A DNA stretch of 20,965 bases from a virus. Below the pieces are notes generated by a model. It had not been told where the DNA came from. It ran no database searches and saw only the letters and a list, made by a program, of their open reading frames with translations. The stretch covers positions 1 through 20,965 of the IMG/VR virus record IMGVR_UViG_3300035661_000367, one strand, 5' to 3'. Shown in pieces: positions 1 to 7,093 of the stretch. Each line of letters opens with the position of its first letter. The stretch's first letter is position 1. A program made the translations under genes and the position numbers.

Positions 1-1153
1 ATTCATGCATACCTATCTGTGGATATAGTACATAAGCACCTTGAATGGAACCATCTGGTTTTTCCCACCAATCAGGTACCTTAACATCAAGTTCATAATG
101 ACAATAATTGATAATAGCTAAGTCCGTTAATTGTAGTGTACCAAACACATGTTTGAATTGTGCTGTTGACGTGTGACACATCACGTTTGCTAATGCCACA
201 TATCCTAACTTGTCTTCAAACCCTCGCAAAATTTCAGTATCTCGGATGTTATATCGTAAGAAATGGTTGAAATTGTTTACATACAAATCTGCTAACGATC
301 CTTCGTATTCTAACTTAGGAAGATGTGGTAGGAATTCGTCTGCAATTGCTTCCAATTTATATGATGCTCGCTGAGACATTTCGTATTTTTTAAATAGCTG
401 CATATAGTCCAGTGATACACGTCCAGATATTTCCAACAACGTTTGCGGATTACCAAAAACTTCAACATCACGGTACTTCGGCATTTCTGCTCCATCAAAC
501 GACATTTTTCGCAAATACGATTTTCCTAGTTTCATTTCGATACGTTTAGCAATGTACGGTATATCGAAAAAATCACTGTTCCAACCACTTAATACGTCAG
601 AATCTTCAAACTCGTCCAATATATGTAACAATAATTCTTTTTCTGTTTTACAAAACACGATTTCTGATAGGTCCAATAATGATTTGTTTAACTCACTTAT
701 ATTCCAACCTGGTGGCGGTACTGCATATACTACTGATCTATTACACCATTGATGATGAATAGCTATTGCGTTGATTGGTGCATATGGATTTGAGATGGAT
801 GAGAATCCAATTTCCGGATTGTAGTCTACCTCAATATCAAGAAATGATATATTGAGTTTAGGTATTTCTGCATTATAATAATGTTGAGATAGGATTTTTA
901 CTTCTGCTGGAATATCCGATTCGAACATCTTGACACGGTTATTAGTCATGGTTCGTTTCATCGTATACATATCATCAAATGTATCAAACTCAACTTTTGT
1001 TAATTTATCACCAAAAATACTATTATATGTACCATCGGTATCAGCGATATAAAAATAAAATGGTGCAGGATATTTGACAACTTTCCGCTTTCCATCTACT
1101 CTTTCCCATACAACCACCTCATTTTTTTGTCTAATTGCTGAAATGTAACTCAT
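1..1153 (-). CDS. 43: DNA polymerase, family B, N-terminal exonuclease half (partial, T4 gp43-like)
   Basis: Translating the minus strand from ATG at 1153 gives an open frame of 384 codons that runs off the left edge. It carries the three 3'-5' exonuclease motifs of family B polymerases: Exo I FLDIEVDYNP (D106, E108), Exo II GWNSDFFDIPY (D197) and Exo III YNIRDTEIL (D305). Their order and spacing match T4 gp43. The visible end, GAYVLYPQIGMHE, lies just before where polymerase motif A should begin, so the polymerase and thumb domains are outside the window. The role is replicative synthesis with proofreading of the phage genome. An AAAGGA ribosome site lies about 8 nt before the ATG. A TATAAT box (1189-1194) lies upstream, but its -35 region is poor. 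All three exonuclease acids are present, so proofreading should be intact. The family call is secure. Confidence 0.95.
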   Translation of the reverse strand, partial: MSYISAIRQKNEVVVWERVDGKRKVVKYPAPFYFYIADTDGTYNSIFGDKLTKVEFDTFDDMYTMKRTMTNNRVKMFESDIPAEVKILSQHYYNAEIPKLNISFLDIEVDYNPEIGFSSISNPYAPINAIAIHHQWCNRSVVYAVPPPGWNISELNKSLLDLSEIVFCKTEKELLLHILDEFEDSDVLSGWNSDFFDIPYIAKRIEMKLGKSYLRKMSFDGAEMPKYRDVEVFGNPQTLLEISGRVSLDYMQLFKKYEMSQRASYKLEAIADEFLPHLPKLEYEGSLADLYVNNFNHFLRYNIRDTEILRGFEDKLGYVALANVMCHTSTAQFKHVFGTLQLTDLAIINYCHYELDVKVPDWWEKPDGSIQGAYVLYPQIGMHE

Positions 1154-1188
1154 GTGAATTATCCTTTATTAATATGTTATATTTTTAT

Positions 1189-1217
1189 ATTATACTATGC
1201 TACCATTAGTTGGTAGT
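1189..1217 (-). promoter_or_regulatory. Weak sigma70-like promoter before DNA polymerase, with a small hairpin at its -35
   Basis: On the minus strand a perfect TATAAT (1189-1194) sits 17 bp from CTACCA (1212-1217), which matches TTGACA poorly. The same bases form a 6-bp stem with a 5-nt loop (CTACCA/TGGTAG, 1200-1216). This may be a promoter needing an activator, or just a small hairpin between genes. Confidence 0.35.
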
Positions 1218-1231
1218 AATCCTTTATTGTG

Positions 1232-1984
1232 CTAGATGGATGCAATTCGTTGCGGTTCACCACCTTTATTTCGGGTATTCCGTGCCAAATACTTCTGATT
1301 GAAACGTTTCACATTATACTTAATATGGTCTTGAACTCCTTCAACATAGAAGAAAGTTGATGGATTTGCTAGTTGTTTTGCCCCAGCAGGACCACGGTTA
1401 TACATAGCAATAGCCTCGGCTGTATTCGCAGCTTGTTTTTGGTATTTGCTAAAATACAAAGAAGCCATTCTAATAGCAAACTCATCATTAGACATCAATT
1501 TGTTAATAATTTCTTCTTCTGCGATCTGTGGCAACCTGCGATTACCGAAATATTTTTTAATATATATTGGATAAGTTTTCAAGGCATCTTCGACAGCTGA
1601 AATCTTCATCTGTGTTACACCATAATAGCGTTTCCCTACAGCAAGACCTTCTGATACACCGCCAATTCTATTACCAAATCGTCCAGCAATAGTCTCTTGT
1701 AATAAAATACCCTGCATAACTTCAGCAATACCATATTCCGATCCGACATTATATGCAATTTTCATCAATTTGACCTGATTTGCATCATATCCAGATACTT
1801 GCAAATCTGGGTGTTTTAAAGTTTCAGCTTGATATTGTTGCACATTAATGCGAGCAATGGCTACTTGGTGTTGATGCTCTAGGTAGGCATCATGTTCACG
1901 GTCAAAATGCTTGTTGATTGCTAATACCAACAAAAAAGTTGTTATAATATTACTAATTATGAGTAATGACATAGCTTTATGCAT
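1232..1984 (-). CDS. Membrane-anchored lytic transglycosylase-like protein
   Basis: This 250-residue protein has an N-terminal hydrophobic segment (about residues 5-22) after a short basic start, like a signal anchor. An SLT/lysozyme-like fold follows. GILLQETIAG supplies the likely catalytic glutamate (E97), YYGVTQMKIS (about 120-129) corresponds to the family's GLMQI motif, and AIAMYNRGP (191-199) corresponds to AYNAGP. The expected reaction is cleavage of the MurNAc-GlcNAc bond of peptidoglycan from the periplasmic face of the inner membrane. GAGGAG lies 6 nt before the ATG, a strong ribosome site. It follows dsbA on the same strand and may be read through from the dsbA promoter past the hairpin at 2003-2027. 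It could be a lysis enzyme with a releasable anchor or a virion-associated lytic enzyme; the sequence does not decide. No holin or spanin pair is recognisable beside it. Confidence 0.75.
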   Translation of the reverse strand: MHKAMSLLIISNIITTFLLVLAINKHFDREHDAYLEHQHQVAIARINVQQYQAETLKHPDLQVSGYDANQVKLMKIAYNVGSEYGIAEVMQGILLQETIAGRFGNRIGGVSEGLAVGKRYYGVTQMKISAVEDALKTYPIYIKKYFGNRRLPQIAEEEIINKLMSNDEFAIRMASLYFSKYQKQAANTAEAIAMYNRGPAGAKQLANPSTFFYVEGVQDHIKYNVKRFNQKYLARNTRNKGGEPQRIASI

Positions 1985-2002
1985 AATATACTCCTCGATA
2001 TG

Positions 2003-2027
2003 AATAGGCCAGAAGATCTGGCCTATT
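2003..2027 (-). terminator. Perfect 11-bp hairpin between dsbA and the transglycosylase gene
   Basis: Positions 2003-2013 and 2017-2027 are exact reverse complements around a 3-nt loop. The hairpin begins 12 bp past the dsbA stop. On the minus strand the downstream tract (CATATC) is not U-rich, so termination is probably partial. It could instead stabilise or process the mRNA. It ends about 8 bp before the next gene's ribosome site. Confidence 0.45.
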
Positions 2028-2038
2028 ATTCTGATGTG

Positions 2039-2332
2039 TTACTCGGAATGACTTGTTGTTACGATTTGTTCATAAAGGGTTTGAAATTCGGAATGTTGGG
2101 CTTGAATTTCATCAAAGTTGTGTTTGTACATTGCAGTCGCCAAAGCAGTTGCATATTTTGGAGAAATTGAAAAATCCAACTTAATCTTATCAGCAATATC
2201 CTTAATTGCCGATTTTTCATCATCTCTACGACGCATTGCATGCGTCATTTCTTCTAGCATAATTCGTAAACGCATACGCTCAGCAGGGGCACTAGGGATA
2301 ATACATTCATTATTTTCTTGTTTTGATGCCAT
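2039..2332 (-). CDS. dsbA: DsbA-like double-stranded DNA-binding protein
   Basis: A 97-residue protein whose second half (IKDIADKIKLDFSISPKYA onward, then MYKHNFDEIQ and a C-terminal LYEQI) matches the pattern of T4 DsbA (89 residues), including the hydrophobic spacing and an acidic C-terminal end. T4 DsbA is a small dsDNA-binding protein that acts near late promoters. The first 35 residues are basic and variable (RMRLRIMLEEMTHAMRRRDDE) and could add DNA contacts. AAGGAG lies 8 nt before the ATG. A near-consensus sigma70 promoter lies just upstream, implying early expression. The assignment rests on remembered family pattern rather than an alignment, so it is moderately sure. Confidence 0.65.
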   Translation of the reverse strand: MASKQENNECIIPSAPAERMRLRIMLEEMTHAMRRRDDEKSAIKDIADKIKLDFSISPKYATALATAMYKHNFDEIQAQHSEFQTLYEQIVTTSHSE

Positions 2333-2364
2333 ATGTTATTCTCCTTATTGTTGTACATATTGTC

Positions 2365-2393
2365 ACTATACAACAAGGATAATAAATTGTCAA
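2365..2393 (-). promoter_or_regulatory. Early sigma70-type promoter of dsbA
   Basis: On the minus strand, TTGACA (2388-2393) is followed by exactly 17 bp and TATAGT (2365-2370). It lies in the 64-bp gap between the stop of the hub gene and dsbA, so dsbA can be expressed early and independently of the late operon upstream. Confidence 0.85.
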
Positions 2394-2396
2394 CGA

Positions 2397-4778
2397 TCAA
2401 ACATGAGTATATTTACCCCCATTTGCCTCATATATTTCATGCATATTTGGTAAACATACATATCCCTGGCCGTATCGGCCTGGTGGGAAGGAAGCCCATT
2501 CAAAACTACACTTGTCTATAGCAGAATCCAGATTGCCATTAATCACATCATTGTATGCATTGCGGCGCTTTATCAGATATACAGCAGCACGATCTTGTGA
2601 TTCGGGAGTAAAATCTGTCAAATCCTTATGAGCTTTTTGCAAATCTGACCATGTATCAGATTTGAATTGATACGCTCCGGCTGCCGTAGATCGTAGACTA
2701 CCGCCCGTATGCACTATTCTTGGGTGTGCAGCATAACTATCAAATAACCCATTACCAAAGAAAGTGCGATACCCATTCGGACCACCAGTTCCTTCAGCTA
2801 CTCGTATCATCTTCAGGAAAGCAGCGATATTAGTATTGCCTGTACCACCATCAGTTCCTGTACTCACGAGTATGCCTTTAACGGTTCTACAATTACCAGA
2901 CCCAGGATTAGCTGGTCTTACTATGTTTGATGTTGCAGCATCTTTTGCTTTAACTTTGTCTTTTGAAGTTACAGAGCTAGGTTGATTCGGAGCGACCTCA
3001 GTAGTAGTGTCTGGTAGTGCATCTTGTGTAACAAGCGCAATTAGTGATAATTCTTGTGTAAAACTACCATGGTCAAACTTATGAACTATTTGATTTATTT
3101 GAAATAAACCATCTGCCCAGAATGGTGATCTGAATGTAGCATCAGCAGTGTTTAGTGTTGTGGGATCTGGTTGGCCGGTTAGTGGGTCAACAAATGGCAT
3201 GAACACATTAATCTTTATGGTTGGGGTTGGCGGGATTTCTTCATTGCTTCCGGGAAGTGATACGCCACCTAGATATATAGGATTTCCCAAAATTTCAAGA
3301 ACAGCAGCTGTCGTAGTTGTAGTAGCAAAACGATTTAGTGTATGTCTATATGCTATATGTTGGTCTGGGTATTTTGAAATACCTTGAGTATTTGTAGGTA
3401 AAGTCCCACTATTCTCATTACAACTGCCATTATTTGCTTGAAGAACAATAGAGGTATTTGTATCAGGAGCAACTTTAGTAGTTTGATTCACCTGAGATGT
3501 TGGTGATACTTCTTCAAAACCCATCAAAAATTTGTTGAATGCAGATGATAACCGCATATCAAATGATATAATGTCAGTATTTTTGCCAGAAAAAATATAA
3601 TCATATTGCATTAATAAATTATTTTTAATGAGGGTATCTGTAAGTGTTTTAATAGCACCAGTACGTTGTAGTTCGGTGTCTTCTGCAGAAGGACAATTCT
3701 TTTTAACCAAAGGAGGGACCGTGTACATTATTTTTGGACTTACCTTGTAAGTTATTATTCTGGCGCTGTCCCGAACTTCATATTGTGATGTTATTATAGG
3801 TATGGTAATTCGACCTTGATTGTCCGGCTTCATTGATGTGATCGTATGTGATGATAGCTGTACAATACCATCCAACATAGAAGTAATAGACGATTCTTGT
3901 CCAGTGGCTAAAATTATATTACCATCATGATCAACATTAGATGTTTTGATATTATCTATCGGCATATTACGATAAAAATCATCTACAATAATGTGGTATG
4001 TGTCTGGCTTTAGTGGTGGTTTTGCAGCCTGAGCTGTTGCTGCGACGGATGTATTTATTTTGTTTTCGAATTCTTTAGTGACCGCGCCAATAGTAGGAAA
4101 TGATGATACAGATATCCCCCCCACAGTGGATAATGAGGGAGAATTTGCTGTTCCGCTTACCATATAGACAAAGTCAATAGCATAAGAAGCTCCTGCAAAA
4201 TTGAAGGTAGCATCAATGGTAAGTAATGTTATTCCGATTGGGGCTATGTAACCAAACTGCTCCGTAGTTCCATCTGCTAAATATCCAATAAAAAATATTT
4301 TAACATAAAAACACATATTTATTGGTTGTACATTTAACTGTTGTGCAGCGCTCGATAACGTTTCTAAGAAATTAGCACTATATGGCTCATCAATAACCAT
4401 ACTGCCTGTAGTATGTTCTGCAGTGGGTGATATATTTTGCGGATTGTTACTACCGGCATCTGACATCAACACGTTATTAATAGTGAATGTTTTAAGACTA
4501 TACTGAGTGTCAGTTAAGCTATTCAATAATACAATATACGGGATGTTGGAAGTTGTGCGTTGAGGAGTAAATCTTGCTCCAGTTCCCTTGATATCAGGAT
4601 GATCATATAAAGTAGTACCGGTATTTTTCACCAAATCAGTGTATATATCAGTTGTATTTGACGCAATTATCACATGATGATATGATGTAGAACGATACCG
4701 TTTAATAGGGTTACACCTAGTGGGGTCAGGATTCCCTCGCTCATCAACATCGCACCAACTAGCAGGAATATTTGCCAT
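2397..4778 (-). CDS. Baseplate hub protein with C-terminal GH104 (lambda R-type) muramidase domain
   Basis: A 793-residue protein. The first ~620 residues are beta/Thr/Ser-rich and end with SPFWADGLFQINQIVHKFDH (about 551-570) and SFTQELSLIAL, a pattern typical of gp27-type hub domains. A low-complexity linker (about 590-640) leads to a C-terminal lytic domain: FLKMIRVAEGTGG (E662 is the predicted catalytic acid), HPRIVH, TAAGAYQFKSDTW, and SFEWASFPPG. These are the hallmarks of the lambda endolysin/GH104 lytic transglycosylase family. The protein should sit at the tail tip and open peptidoglycan during infection, the job done in T4 by gp5 and gp27 together. It starts 2 nt after the stop of gp53, suggesting translational coupling, and is the last gene of the late operon starting at 6428. 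I see no obvious OB-fold or needle repeat as in T4 gp5. The muramidase call is strong; the hub call is inferred from context and the domain end. Confidence 0.8.
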   Translation of the reverse strand: MANIPASWCDVDERGNPDPTRCNPIKRYRSTSYHHVIIASNTTDIYTDLVKNTGTTLYDHPDIKGTGARFTPQRTTSNIPYIVLLNSLTDTQYSLKTFTINNVLMSDAGSNNPQNISPTAEHTTGSMVIDEPYSANFLETLSSAAQQLNVQPINMCFYVKIFFIGYLADGTTEQFGYIAPIGITLLTIDATFNFAGASYAIDFVYMVSGTANSPSLSTVGGISVSSFPTIGAVTKEFENKINTSVAATAQAAKPPLKPDTYHIIVDDFYRNMPIDNIKTSNVDHDGNIILATGQESSITSMLDGIVQLSSHTITSMKPDNQGRITIPIITSQYEVRDSARIITYKVSPKIMYTVPPLVKKNCPSAEDTELQRTGAIKTLTDTLIKNNLLMQYDYIFSGKNTDIISFDMRLSSAFNKFLMGFEEVSPTSQVNQTTKVAPDTNTSIVLQANNGSCNENSGTLPTNTQGISKYPDQHIAYRHTLNRFATTTTTAAVLEILGNPIYLGGVSLPGSNEEIPPTPTIKINVFMPFVDPLTGQPDPTTLNTADATFRSPFWADGLFQINQIVHKFDHGSFTQELSLIALVTQDALPDTTTEVAPNQPSSVTSKDKVKAKDAATSNIVRPANPGSGNCRTVKGILVSTGTDGGTGNTNIAAFLKMIRVAEGTGGPNGYRTFFGNGLFDSYAAHPRIVHTGGSLRSTAAGAYQFKSDTWSDLQKAHKDLTDFTPESQDRAAVYLIKRRNAYNDVINGNLDSAIDKCSFEWASFPPGRYGQGYVCLPNMHEIYEANGGKYTHV

Positions 4779-4780
4779 GA

Positions 4781-5092
4781 TTATGAAAACTCAAATAAGA
4801 CACGGCGTGCCGATGGTATTGTGTATTTGGCACCTTCAACAAACTCAGTGTTAATATCCAGTATTGAGTTGTATTGTAGTACCAACCATGTAAATTTTGA
4901 GGTGCCGTATGCTTTATATGATAGTAAGTCAGGGCGTCCTGCAAAATCTGCAGTAATTATCCCGGTGATATCATCACGTTCAGGGAGAAAAATAGTACGT
5001 TCCCACCAACCCAAACGGCCGGATAGTAATTGTTCTGTAGTTCCACCTGATGAATATCGGGTAGTTCTAATATCTGTCGATTTTTTGCTCAT
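4781..5092 (-). CDS. 53: Baseplate wedge protein gp53-like
   Basis: A 103-residue protein whose core (RPDLLSYKAYGTSKFTWLVL, then QYNSILDINTEFVEGAKYTI and P) matches the gp53 pattern: a partner-presenting Y.YG....W.. segment followed by a LysM-like turn ending in an xIP strand. In T4, gp53 is a baseplate wedge component that joins the wedges around the hub. AAGG lies a few bases before the ATG. The upstream stop of the tube-cap gene is 8 nt away and the hub gene follows after 2 nt, so the four genes look like one translation-coupled unit. It is shorter than T4 gp53 (about 196 residues), as in other T4 relatives. Confidence 0.75.
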   Translation of the reverse strand: MSKKSTDIRTTRYSSGGTTEQLLSGRLGWWERTIFLPERDDITGIITADFAGRPDLLSYKAYGTSKFTWLVLQYNSILDINTEFVEGAKYTIPSARRVLFEFS

Positions 5093-5100
5093 ATTGTGCC

Positions 5101-5778
5101 TTAAAAAGAATCTAGATTACCTGCTTGGTATTTAGCTAAGCTAAACTTAGAGTATTCATAAGGAGAATGGGTTTCTACTAATTGAATATCTATCACCATG
5201 ATAGATGGAAATGGGACTCCCCCTAATGTATCATCATTACCTCTAGATTGGGTTGGTATATAATCCGTTTCACTAGAATATGGTATAGTTAGTGATGTTA
5301 TAACGACTGGTACGCGATTGACATTACCTGTAAATGCACTATCAGTAGAACCAATTGAATTAGAATAAGCAGATAGTAATAATACCTCTGGAGGAGCTCC
5401 TAGCCGTTTGTTCAAAGTCTCTTGTGTTGTGCGAAATGGGTCATATATATTTGATGCTGCAGTAGTACCAAAATATGGCATTGTCCATGCCTTCAATATG
5501 TTAAGACTCTGTAAATTATCTCTAGCTTCTTTCCTAGTTCGAGATACTAGTTTCACATTTGATAGTGAATATGTTCTGGATTGAGTATTTGTGTACATAA
5601 AAAACTGACCTGGAGCATGAATTGGAGACACTGGGGTGTAATTCACCGACCTGGACTCTGTTAGATCAGGAGTAACTTGAAATGTTACAGATTTCTTCAG
5701 AGTTGCTGCTATAGATGTGTCCGCCGCATCTGCAGCTGATCTTAATGTTACTTTGTAATTATCCGATTTTGGTTGCAT
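5101..5778 (-). CDS. Baseplate tail-tube cap/initiator (gp48/gp54-like)
   Basis: A 225-residue protein with features of the gp48/gp54 family that starts tail-tube assembly on the baseplate hub. It has a middle block, VKLVSRTRKEARDNLQSLNI, followed by LKAWTMPYFG, then GAPPEVLLLSAYS, VPVVITSLTIPYSSETDYIP, and a C-terminal PFPSIMVIDIQLVETHSPYE. The last blocks resemble the tail-tube fold reused by tube initiators. Position between the nucleotidyltransferase gene and gene 53 fits a baseplate role. Its ATG directly abuts the TAA of the upstream gene (TAAATG), so it is probably translated by reinitiation. Whether it is the gp48 or the gp54 counterpart cannot be decided from one window; no second paralogue is visible. 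Confidence 0.6.
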   Translation of the reverse strand: MQPKSDNYKVTLRSAADAADTSIAATLKKSVTFQVTPDLTESRSVNYTPVSPIHAPGQFFMYTNTQSRTYSLSNVKLVSRTRKEARDNLQSLNILKAWTMPYFGTTAASNIYDPFRTTQETLNKRLGAPPEVLLLSAYSNSIGSTDSAFTGNVNRVPVVITSLTIPYSSETDYIPTQSRGNDDTLGGVPFPSIMVIDIQLVETHSPYEYSKFSLAKYQAGNLDSF

Positions 5779-6405
5779 TTATTGTAACCCCATTCCTATA
5801 GTAACTTCCTTCATTAATTGTTCAGCTGTTGCATATGGTAACCCCGTTAATTCCATAAAAGACCGCATGTCATTATTTGTTATAGCAGTTCTCATCTTGG
5901 ATGAACTAGCGCCCATCACACCCTTCATATCTTCATCACGCAAAATAGGATTTGTTATATATTGTTCCTCTTCTGCTACTGGATTACCAAAAATACGGGC
6001 GATGTCCTTGCGATAAGATCTATCATCACCAGTAACTTCCCCAACAGGCAATAATTTATGGTCTATTAATGACATTATGGCGTCATACGCATTACTAGCT
6101 ATTTCATATGAAACATTCGGAAATAATTGTCGCAAATAATGTATTCGCCTATTTCCGTCAAGTGGGCTATTTGGTGAACGTTTTTCTGTATCTATAACAA
6201 ACACAATTGCTTTGGCATTCAACCGTGATGATAATGATATCAACTGTTGTATAACCTGGTGATGACCAACATGAGGTGGGTTAAATTTACCTATGGCAAA
6301 TACAACTGGATCGAAACCATATTGTATATAATCACCAATAGTCCACGTTTTTGAGTGAGATATCACTGTGTTATGTTCTGTTATAAATTGGTTAAAACTA
6401 ATCAT
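5779..6405 (-). CDS. HxGH nucleotidyltransferase (NMN adenylyltransferase-like) with capsid-targeting-type leader
   Basis: A 208-residue protein of the nucleotidylyltransferase superfamily. It has GKFNPPHVGHH (39-49) with the HxGH pair H45/H48, TGDDRSYRKDI (125-135), and a C-terminal GASSSKMR (165-172) that corresponds to the ISxTxxR nucleotide-binding motif. Relatives transfer AMP or CMP to a phosphate acceptor such as nicotinamide mononucleotide; the substrate here is unknown. The first ten residues, MISFNQFITE, strongly resemble the leader of T4 internal proteins (MKTYQEFIAE) and end in an IxE motif like those cut by prohead protease gp21. Expression is late: TATAAATA (6428-6435) lies just upstream, and GGGAG lies 8 nt before the ATG. 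It is the first gene of the operon that continues into the tube cap, gp53 and hub genes. The family is clear; packaging into the virion is inferred. Confidence 0.85.
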   Translation of the reverse strand: MISFNQFITEHNTVISHSKTWTIGDYIQYGFDPVVFAIGKFNPPHVGHHQVIQQLISLSSRLNAKAIVFVIDTEKRSPNSPLDGNRRIHYLRQLFPNVSYEIASNAYDAIMSLIDHKLLPVGEVTGDDRSYRKDIARIFGNPVAEEEQYITNPILRDEDMKGVMGASSSKMRTAITNNDMRSFMELTGLPYATAEQLMKEVTIGMGLQ

Positions 6406-6427
6406 TGCACAAACTCCCTATTGCAAC

Positions 6428-6435
6428 TATTTATA
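6428..6435 (-). promoter_or_regulatory. Late promoter (TATAAATA) of the baseplate operon
   Basis: An exact match on the minus strand to the T4 late consensus TATAAATA. The predicted start, about 6 bp downstream, leaves a short leader with GGGAG before the ATG at 6405. The -35 of the divergent gp55 promoter begins only 4 bp away, at 6439. Confidence 0.85.
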
Positions 6436-6438
6436 TAG

Positions 6439-6467
6439 TTGACATAATTGAAAAAATCCTGTATATA
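6439..6467 (+). promoter_or_regulatory. Early sigma70-type promoter of gene 55
   Basis: A perfect TTGACA (6439-6444), a 17-bp spacer and TATATA (6462-6467), followed by gene 55 at 6504. It is divergent from the late promoter at 6428-6435 and nearly touches it. Confidence 0.75.
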
Positions 6468-6503
6468 TACATTACTACAACAATAATAAAAAGGCTACAT
6501 AAT

Positions 6504-7019
6504 ATGATTAAACCTCAACAGACATCAATCGAAAATACGGTAATTCCAAAGAAAAAAAACTATTTAAACAATAAAGATTTATTGGCTGAAGTTGTTAAAA
6601 GTAAAGCACAACAGCAAATGAGTGATAAGTTAGCTTTGATGTTAACAATGTTATGTAAAAAATATGCAAAACGGGGTAATTTTGCCAATTATTCATATAA
6701 TGATGATATGCAGGGGTATGCTATGTTAATGCTGGTTAAAACATGGAATTCGTTCGACCCAGCAAAAAGCAATAATCCATTTGCATTCTTCACACAGTGT
6801 ATAAAGAACAGCTTCATACAATATCTCAATCACGAAAAAACGCAACGGGATATTAAAAATGAAACATTAATTGCGGCTGGAATGAATCCATCGTATGGGT
6901 ATTCATCAACACTCGAGGAACGACATGATTTACTATCTAGTGATGATGTAATAGCACCTACCATCTCCGAAACGATAATATCATCGACCGTTATCGATAC
7001 AGAAATTAGTCCAGTATAA
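6504..7019 (+). CDS. 55: Late-transcription sigma factor gp55-like
   Basis: A 171-residue protein close in length and pattern to T4 gp55 (185). It has NYLNNKDLLAEVVKSK near the N-terminus (T4: YVNNKELL), KKYAKRGNFANYSYNDDMQG then YAMLMLVKTWNSFDPAKSNN with PFAFFTQCIKNSFIQYLNHE (T4: [20 protein letters not shown]). This is a minimal sigma region 2 that directs host RNA polymerase to TATAAATA-type late promoters with the sliding clamp. I chose ATG 6504 because homology starts soon after it and AAGG lies 11 nt upstream; an in-frame ATG at 6405 would place the start upstream of the gene's own promoter. The presence of this sigma and of eight-base late elements across the window is mutually consistent. 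T4 also keeps 55, 47 and 46 near each other. Confidence 0.9.
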   Translation: MIKPQQTSIENTVIPKKKNYLNNKDLLAEVVKSKAQQQMSDKLALMLTMLCKKYAKRGNFANYSYNDDMQGYAMLMLVKTWNSFDPAKSNNPFAFFTQCIKNSFIQYLNHEKTQRDIKNETLIAAGMNPSYGYSSTLEERHDLLSSDDVIAPTISETIISSTVIDTEISPV

Positions 7020-7025
7020 CAACAC

Positions 7026-7045
7026 ACCATTCTAGTAATGGTTTT
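7026..7045 (+). terminator. Weak hairpin with short T-run after gene 55
   Basis: A 6-bp stem ACCATT/AATGGT with a 5-nt loop begins 7 bp past the stop of gene 55 and is followed by TTT. It is a poor terminator at best. Confidence 0.25.
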
Positions 7046-7093
7046 GGAGGCTACATTTGTAGGAGGAAAGTGTGATATGAATGTCATATCGCT

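Noticed and set aside
6405-6503. 33-residue N-terminal extension of gp55
   Set aside because: It would begin upstream of the gene's promoter and has no counterpart in T4 gp55.
6830-7087. 85-codon minus-strand frame overlapping gene 55
   Set aside because: It lies almost entirely within the well-supported gp55 coding region and shows no motif.
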